Shown in pieces: positions 59,041 to 64,000 of a stretch of 64,000 bases of DNA. Within the stretch, counting starts at the first letter, position 1, and each line of letters starts with the position of its first letter. Origin of the DNA: Streptomyces katrae (GTDB lineage Bacteria > Actinomycetota > Actinomycetes > Streptomycetales > Streptomycetaceae); contig NZ_JNZY01000011.1 of the NCBI RefSeq assembly GCF_000717655.1, positions 1 to 64,000 on the forward strand. The letters are read 5' to 3'. A program made the position numbers and the translations under genes. The notes below the pieces were generated by a model that made no database searches, was not told the origin of the DNA, and saw nothing but the letters and a program-made list of their open reading frames with translations.

Positions 59041-59084
59041 GTCGACCCACACCATTCGTTCAGGCGCGAGGAAGGACCACGACC

Positions 59085-59657
59085 ATGCCTGTACCGGCAC
59101 AGCGCGACGGGCCGGAGGCCCGCGCCCTTGCGCTGCTGCGCGAGCTGGGCGCCGGGCGGCTCGAACACCCCGGCGGCACCCTGCTCGCTCATCTGGAACG
59201 CGTACAGGCACAGCTCGGGGCGTGGGGTGCCCGGCCGGCGCTCCGACTCGCGGGTCTGTGCCACGCGTTCTACGGTACGGACGGCTTCGCCACCGCCCTG
59301 CTCCCGGTCGACCGGCGGGCCGCGCTCACGGCGGTGATCGGAGCGGAGGCCGAGGAGATCGTCTACTTCTACGCCGGTTGCGACCGCGCGGCCTCCTATC
59401 CGACGCTCGCTGCAGACGAGGAGGGCGCGGCGGTGTTCCGCGACCGGTTCACCGGCCGTGTTTACTCCCCCGGCCGCAGGGCGCGGCGGGATTTCGCCGA
59501 GCTGTCCGCGGCGAACGAACTGGATCTCGCCCGGATCGACCGCGCGTTCCGCGCGGCCCACGGCCCCGGTCTTCTCGCGCTGTTCACCCGGCTGCGGGGC
59601 CTGCTGACCGAGCCGGCCTGGCGGGACTGCCAGGCCGTGCTCGGCGGTGCGTCCTGA
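59085..59657 (+). CDS. DUF6817-like protein
   Basis: 190 aa cytosolic helical protein. The pattern LLRELGAG, GGTLLAHLERVQAQLGAWGA, LAGLCHAFYGTDGFATALLP and EEIVYFYAGCDR matches a family I know as DUF6817, whose His/Asp positions recall HD-type metal proteins. A GAGGAAGG site precedes the ATG. It is divergent from the LysR gene, so LysR control is plausible. The function is unknown. Confidence 0.82.
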   Translation: MPVPAQRDGPEARALALLRELGAGRLEHPGGTLLAHLERVQAQLGAWGARPALRLAGLCHAFYGTDGFATALLPVDRRAALTAVIGAEAEEIVYFYAGCDRAASYPTLAADEEGAAVFRDRFTGRVYSPGRRARRDFAELSAANELDLARIDRAFRAAHGPGLLALFTRLRGLLTEPAWRDCQAVLGGAS

Positions 59658-59670
59658 GCCGTGAGCGGGG

Positions 59671-62600
59671 TCAGGGTGTGAAGGTCCAGCGCTGGGCGGG
59701 GCTGTTGTCGCAGGTGGTGCGGGTGAGTGCAGTGCCGTTCGCCGTGCCGGCGCCGACCGGTGCCAGGCACTGGCCGAGCGTACGGAGGCTGCCGTCCGGC
59801 CCCGGCTGCCAGGTCTGGCCGGCGGCTGCGCTGCACGTCTGGACGGTGATCCGGGAGGCACTCGTACCGTCGAGGCAGACCCCTGCCAGGCCCGTGACGT
59901 GGCCGTCGGCCTTCAGGCTCCAGCGCTGGTTGGGGCCGCCGTGGCAGGAGTACAGGGTGGGTGCGGTGCCCGGCGCGGTCGCGCTGTGCGGCAGGTCGGC
60001 GCAGCGGGCGGAGGCTGCGTTCACGAGGGTGGCGTCGGCCGGGAGCGGGGCGGCGCGCCCGGTGAGGCTGATCTCGGCGGCGCTGGTCCAGGGGCCGCGG
60101 CCGCCGGCTTCGGTGAGGGCCCTGAGGCGGAGGTAGCGGCCGGTCTTCGCGGACAGGGACACGGACTTGGCCGCGGCGGTGTCGGCGAAGCTGCCGGTCG
60201 CCACCGGGGAGCCCCAGTCGGTGGTGCTGTCGGAGACGTACACCTCGTAGCCGCCGATCCGGCCGTTGACGCCGCCGTCCTGGCGGGGCAGGTAGCCGAG
60301 GCCGTCGACCGCATAGCGGCCACCGAGGTCGATGCTGATCTCGTGCGGGAGCGCGGCCGGGGTGCCGGAGGACCAGGCGGTGTGCCAGAGCGTGGCCGGG
60401 CTGCCGTCGAAGGCGTTCTTGGCCGCGCCGTTCTCGGCGGCGGTCTCCTGGCTGTCGGCGGAGACCAGGGTCCAGGCCGACTGCGGGATCGGGGCGGAGG
60501 TCGCCGGGACCGGGTCGGCCGCCGGGATCGACGTGCCGGTGGCCGTGATGCCGAACGCGCCGGACTTCGTACCGGTCTTGACCCAGAGGATGCCGCCGCG
60601 GTCGGCGGGGTCGAAGTACCAGCCGGACGCGGCCGCGTCGTAGCCGGCCTTGGAGGTCTGGCGGGCCAGGGCGCTGCCGTCCGCCGTCACGGTGCCCGGC
60701 GCGGAGGCCACGTGGAGGGTGAACTCGTAGCCGCGCGCTGCGGGTTTGCCGGTGTAGCTGCCGGTGGGGGCACCGACGGAGACGCTGACCGTGCCGGAGC
60801 CGGCGGCCGGGGCGGTGACGTCCACCTGCTGACGGGCGTACGCGCCGGACTCGTGGGCGCGGGTGAGCCCGTCGTCCTCGTAGAGGCTGAAGGAGGAGTT
60901 GCCGCGCGGGTGGATGTCGTAGGTGAGGGTGGAGACGGGCTTCTCGCCCGTGTAGTTCATCTGCGGCCACATCGGCACGATCGCCCCGCCCTTGACGAAG
61001 AGCGGAAGGGTGTCGAGCGGCGCCCGGTAGTTGTTGAGCCAGCCCGGGCCGGCGTACGTCTTGCCGGTCCAGTAGTCCGTCCAGGTTCCGGCGGGCAGGT
61101 AGATGCCGTCGCGGACGGAGGTGTCGGAGACCACGGGAGCGACGAGGAAGGAGTCGCCGGCCATGAACTGGCCGCTGGTGAGGTTGCCGCGGGCCACCGG
61201 GTCGTCCGGGTATTCCAGGACGAGGGCGCGGGTGCTCGGCACGCCGCTCTCGTGCGCGGTGCGGCTCATCGTGTACAGGTACGGCATCAGCCGCATCTTG
61301 AGCTGCAGGTACTTGCGGTTGATGGAGAGGTACGGCTCGGCGAAGCGCCAGGGCTGCTTGTCCTGGTAGCCGGCGGACGGGTTGGTCGCGCCCCAGCCCG
61401 ACATGGTCATGAAGGCGGGCGTGAAGGCCTTCCACTGGAGGTCGCGGGTGTACGTCTTGGGGCTGCCGCCGAAGATCCCGTCGATGTCGCCGGAGGCGTA
61501 GTTGAGGCCGGACAGGCCGGCGCCGGCGATGGCGGGGACGTGCCAGCGCATGTCGTCCCAGGTGCCGTTGGTGTCACCGGTCCACACGACGGCGTTGCGC
61601 TGGGTACCGGCCCAGCCGTCGACGGTCCAGACGTAGCGGCGGGCGTCGGAGTTCTTCTCGATGCCGTCGACGGCCTGCTGTACGCCGGTGAAGGCGGTCT
61701 TGTAGCCGCCGCCGATCCAGGCGACGTCCGTCTTCACGCCGCGGGTTCCGGCCGCGGCGACCTCGTCGGCGATGGATCCGAGACCGGTTGAGGTCCACAG
61801 TCCGGTCTGGAAGCCCTTGGCCTTCAGGGCGTCGACCGTCGACTTGAGCGGGGCGGTGTATCCGCAGCCGTAGCCGTCGTTGGGAAGGAACCAGCCCGAG
61901 GGCATGTCTGCGGCGCGGGCGTCGGCGGCGTAGCCGGCCACGTCGGGGGTGGTCTGGTGGCGCAGGCGGTTGTGGTCGCCCTGGTAGTCGGGGTTGGAAG
62001 CGTTGAAACAGTCGGCATTGCCCAGTTCCAGGCCCCACATCGGGGCCATGAAGGGCTTTCCGCTGACGTCGGTGTACGCGTCGAGCACGGATTTCAGCGA
62101 ATCGCCGGTGAAGTACCAGGCGTCGAAGCGCTTCTCGTCATGGGTGAGGGTCGTGGGGGCGTTGAATCCGTACGAGCCGGGGGCCCAGGTGTTGCGCATG
62201 ACGCCGTAGCCGTTGGTGGACATGTAGAAGGGGGCGGGGCTGGCGTTGTTGTTCTCGCGCCATTTGTTGTCGACGGCCACGGGGACGGTCTTGCCGCGCA
62301 GCGCCCATTCGCCGAGGCGCAGGCCGGTGCCGTAGAACTGCTCGTCGGCGCCGCGGGCCAGGTACTGGGTGGTCTGGGTACCGGTCCAGGAGGTGGGCTG
62401 GGTCTCCTGCCAGACCAGGGTGGAGTTGTCGGCGCGGTAGACCGAGAACTGCAGGGGCGTCTTGTTGACGCGGATGTTCAGGGCTCCGGTGGTGATCCGG
62501 TAGTACGCGCCCGCGTCGGTGAAGGTGGTGTCGACGGAGCCGAAGTCGGTGGTCGGGGCGAGGTCGGAACCGGCCGGGTCGTTGGTGAACGCGCCGTCGG

Positions 62601-62880
62601 GTGACAGCCAGATGCGGAAGACGTCGGCGCGGGCGACGACCACGCGCGCCTTCGCACCGGCGGTCGTGGTGACGGTGAAGGTGTTCCCGGACTGCGTGAG
62701 GCCGGTGGCGTTGCCTGCCGTGGCGGGGGCCGGAGCCGCGGCGGCCGGCGAGGTCATCGGTCCGGCGGCGGCCAGCCCGGCGACGGCAAGGGCCCCGGCG
62801 AGCATCGCGGCGAGGGGCGCGCGCCGCCGCTTCACCTTTTTGCGGCTGTGGATGCGCCTGGGGATGCGGATGAGTCTCAT
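59671..62880 (-). CDS. Secreted GH31 glycosidase with CBM32 and ricin domains
   Basis: 1069 aa. A basic N-terminus and long signal peptide are followed by the GH31 N-terminal beta domain (about 60-250) and the barrel with GVKTDVAWIGGGY (D385, likely nucleophile) and VVWTGDTNGTWDD (D436, likely acid/base). Beta domains, an F5/8-type CBM32 (about 800-930, DLGGRYAVDGLGYLPRQDGG) and a ricin beta-trefoil (about 940-1069; QRWSLK, QTWQPG, QRWTF) complete it. GH31 acts on alpha-linked sugars; the KTDVAWIGGGY form resembles the alpha-N-acetylgalactosaminidase-like branch, which I cannot confirm. A GAGGAG site precedes the ATG at 62880. Confidence 0.88.
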   Translation of the reverse strand: MRLIRIPRRIHSRKKVKRRRAPLAAMLAGALAVAGLAAAGPMTSPAAAAPAPATAGNATGLTQSGNTFTVTTTAGAKARVVVARADVFRIWLSPDGAFTNDPAGSDLAPTTDFGSVDTTFTDAGAYYRITTGALNIRVNKTPLQFSVYRADNSTLVWQETQPTSWTGTQTTQYLARGADEQFYGTGLRLGEWALRGKTVPVAVDNKWRENNNASPAPFYMSTNGYGVMRNTWAPGSYGFNAPTTLTHDEKRFDAWYFTGDSLKSVLDAYTDVSGKPFMAPMWGLELGNADCFNASNPDYQGDHNRLRHQTTPDVAGYAADARAADMPSGWFLPNDGYGCGYTAPLKSTVDALKAKGFQTGLWTSTGLGSIADEVAAAGTRGVKTDVAWIGGGYKTAFTGVQQAVDGIEKNSDARRYVWTVDGWAGTQRNAVVWTGDTNGTWDDMRWHVPAIAGAGLSGLNYASGDIDGIFGGSPKTYTRDLQWKAFTPAFMTMSGWGATNPSAGYQDKQPWRFAEPYLSINRKYLQLKMRLMPYLYTMSRTAHESGVPSTRALVLEYPDDPVARGNLTSGQFMAGDSFLVAPVVSDTSVRDGIYLPAGTWTDYWTGKTYAGPGWLNNYRAPLDTLPLFVKGGAIVPMWPQMNYTGEKPVSTLTYDIHPRGNSSFSLYEDDGLTRAHESGAYARQQVDVTAPAAGSGTVSVSVGAPTGSYTGKPAARGYEFTLHVASAPGTVTADGSALARQTSKAGYDAAASGWYFDPADRGGILWVKTGTKSGAFGITATGTSIPAADPVPATSAPIPQSAWTLVSADSQETAAENGAAKNAFDGSPATLWHTAWSSGTPAALPHEISIDLGGRYAVDGLGYLPRQDGGVNGRIGGYEVYVSDSTTDWGSPVATGSFADTAAAKSVSLSAKTGRYLRLRALTEAGGRGPWTSAAEISLTGRAAPLPADATLVNAASARCADLPHSATAPGTAPTLYSCHGGPNQRWSLKADGHVTGLAGVCLDGTSASRITVQTCSAAAGQTWQPGPDGSLRTLGQCLAPVGAGTANGTALTRTTCDNSPAQRWTFTP

Positions 62881-62937
62881 GGGGCAGCTCCTCGTGCGGT
62901 CCGGATTGCGGACACACCGCTTTGGCATGCGCCTGGC

Positions 62938-62966
62938 AAGATAGCGGCCCACGGAGATCACTTGAA
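62938..62966 (-). promoter_or_regulatory. Promoter of the GH31 gene
   Basis: Minus-strand -35 TTCAAG (62961-62966) and -10 TATCTT (62938-62943) with a 17-bp spacer, about 60 nt before the start codon. Confidence 0.45.
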
Positions 62967-63033
62967 GGATGCTGCTCGAAGTAGTCTTCAATCAAGCAGC
63001 TTTGAGCATCCATGAAGTGGCCGAGATGCGGCC

Positions 63034-63378
63034 TCAGCCGAAGCGGACGGGGAGGTGCTTGATGCCGTTGATGAAGTCGGAGCGCAGGCGCCGGACCTCA
63101 CCCGTGAGGCCGAAGCCGGGGTGGCGGGCCAGGAGTTCACGGATCAGGGCCTTGATCTGGGTGCGGGCCGGACCGGCGCCCAGGCAGAAGTGGGGACCGC
63201 CGCCGCCGAAGGTGAGGTGCTCGTTCGGGTTGCGGCGGATGTCGAAGACGAAGGGGTCGGCGAAGACGTCCTCGTCGCGGTTGGCGGAGGCGTAGTAGGT
63301 GACCACCTTCTGCCCCGCGGCGATCGCACGGCCGCGCAGGACGGTGTCCCGGGTGGGCCGCAGCTGACGCCAGGTCAA
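63034..63378 (-). pseudogene. C-terminal relic of a cytochrome P450
   Basis: About 113 codons hold the P450 C-terminus: [37 protein letters not shown] and the heme-binding FGGGGPHFCLGAGPARTQ with the axial Cys. The first 280 or so residues, including the I helix and ExxR, are missing. Above 63378 the sequence changes to an unrelated fragment, so the gene is truncated and cannot fold as a P450. Confidence 0.75.
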
Positions 63379-63432
63379 CCCTCGTGCGCATCGCGGTGTG
63401 CCGTTTCTCCGGTGAACCGGTCCGGCCAGGCA

Positions 63433-63790
63433 GTCTCCGGAGTTCTCGGGCCGGTCATCGACAAGCTGGCCGCGGCCGGGGTCAGCCTCGTCGAGCCGCA
63501 GGTGGAGCGCCCTGCCGGAGAAGAGGCGCCGAGGGACCGCTCGCCGGGCAGTGCGTGGTGGTCACGGGGAAGATGACGGGTGCGCCGGCGGCGTACGACA
63601 CGCGGGACAAGGTGCGCGAGCTGATCGAGCGGGCCGGCGGTAAGTCCGCGAGCGGCATATCGGGGCGGACGACACTGCTCGTGGCGGGTGCCAAGGCGGG
63701 CAGCAAGGTGGCCAAGGCGAGGAGGCGGGCATCGAGATCGTCGGCGAGGAGGCGTTCGCCGAGCGGATCGCCGCGTTCCTCACCTGCTGA
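63433..63790 (+). pseudogene. ligA: Relic of NAD-dependent DNA ligase, BRCT end
   Basis: Three plus-strand frames combine: [20 protein letters not shown], then [18 protein letters not shown] and [19 protein letters not shown] with [17 protein letters not shown], then [20 protein letters not shown] and a stop at 63790. The middle piece is the BRCT domain that ends bacterial LigA. Frameshifts near 63530 and 63720 and loss of the catalytic domains show it is dead. It is presumably not the cell's essential ligase. Confidence 0.6.
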
Positions 63791-64000
63791 GCGGTGCGGG
63801 CCCCTCGGGGGGCGGCGGGGTGACGGCCAGGACCGGCGGGGCCGGCGAGACGTACCGGTGGCCGCAGGGGTCGAAGACCAGCACCACCGGCCGGCCCGGG
63901 CGCTGGCGCCAGGAGATGCGCTCCGGTGCGCTCGCGCACTCGGGACAGCGCGGCAGCGGGCTCGTCGCCGCCGTGCGTGTGGGGGCGGACGCGAGCCGGG
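63780..64000 (-). CDS. Partial hypothetical protein with Cys-rich motif
   Basis: The C-terminal 72 or so codons of a minus-strand gene that starts beyond the right edge. [20 protein letters not shown] and [15 protein letters not shown] suggest a zinc-ribbon-like core, followed by a Pro-rich tail ending PAPLSR. The stop overlaps the end of the ligA relic. No family recognised. Confidence 0.5.
   Translation of the reverse strand, partial: RLASAPTRTAATSPLPRCPECASAPERISWRQRPGRPVVLVFDPCGHRYVSPAPPVLAVTPPPPEGPAPLSR

Noticed and set aside
1..64000. tRNA, rRNA, riboswitch and prophage features
   Set aside because: No cloverleaf with CCA-end context, no known riboswitch core and no phage structural or integrase genes were seen by eye.

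Overview
The window is very GC-rich chromosomal DNA with strong third-codon GC bias, GTG/TTG starts, Shine-Dalgarno motifs of the GGAGG type, many leaderless starts and gene families typical of Streptomyces (DUF6204-, DUF6158-, DUF6126-, DUF6381- and DUF6817-like small proteins, Ceb-type sugar ABC transport without its own ATPase, type III PKS, mycothiol/DinB proteins). I read it as a Streptomyces or very close relative. No tRNA, rRNA, CRISPR array or phage region was seen.

Layout. 1-6.7 kb: end of a secreted FnIII-ricin protein, a membrane-anchored secreted protein, a leaderless pirin, a decayed beta-helix-type gene, a DUF6204-like protein, a lipoprotein, and a divergent MFS/MarR pair with operators. 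7-15.7 kb: a beta-1,3-glucan utilisation locus. GH16-CBM6 and GH64 endoglucanases, a LacI regulator, a Ceb-like binding protein with two permeases and a GH1 beta-glucosidase are tied together by three copies of a TGAGAGCGCTCTCA-type operator. 15.7-21.8 kb: HutD/Ves protein, a TetR relic, a secreted protein interrupted by a 25-nt G run, an F420/NADP reductase-like protein, an FprA-type ferredoxin-NADP reductase and a PHP/HhH protein. 21.9-25.6 kb: a phenolic-lipid (srsABC-like) operon facing a UbiA prenyltransferase, bounded by a 168-bp inverted-repeat element that supplies the last gene's stop codon. 25.8-30.8 kb: small membrane and hydrophilic proteins, DinB protein, carboxylesterase, repeat lipoprotein and a HAD-like protein.

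31-44 kb is the most striking part. Five minus-strand genes, almost all overlapping by 4 nt, run DUF4132-type protein, 1653-aa giant protein, MoxR AAA+ ATPase, a DUF5682-VWA fusion and a SWIM zinc-finger protein. The set resembles the uncharacterised E. coli yehL/yehM/yehP/yehQ plus molR/yehI set. Upstream lies an exact match to the LexA-independent actinobacterial DNA-damage promoter (TTGTCAGTGGC-N6-TAGTCT). A secreted HNH nuclease-like lipoprotein is divergent from it.

44-64 kb holds acetyltransferases, a 2-oxoglutarate oxygenase, an MPI-GNAT fusion, HPP protein, class C serine hydrolase, M64 peptidase, an XRE-TPR regulator, an M20 peptidase, a TetR/MFS pair overlapping a LysR gene in antisense, and a GH31-CBM32-ricin enzyme. 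Between these lie several gene relics: an MFS tail with a 41-bp duplication, a TetR C-terminus, a P450 C-terminus and a LigA BRCT end, suggesting repeated small deletions.
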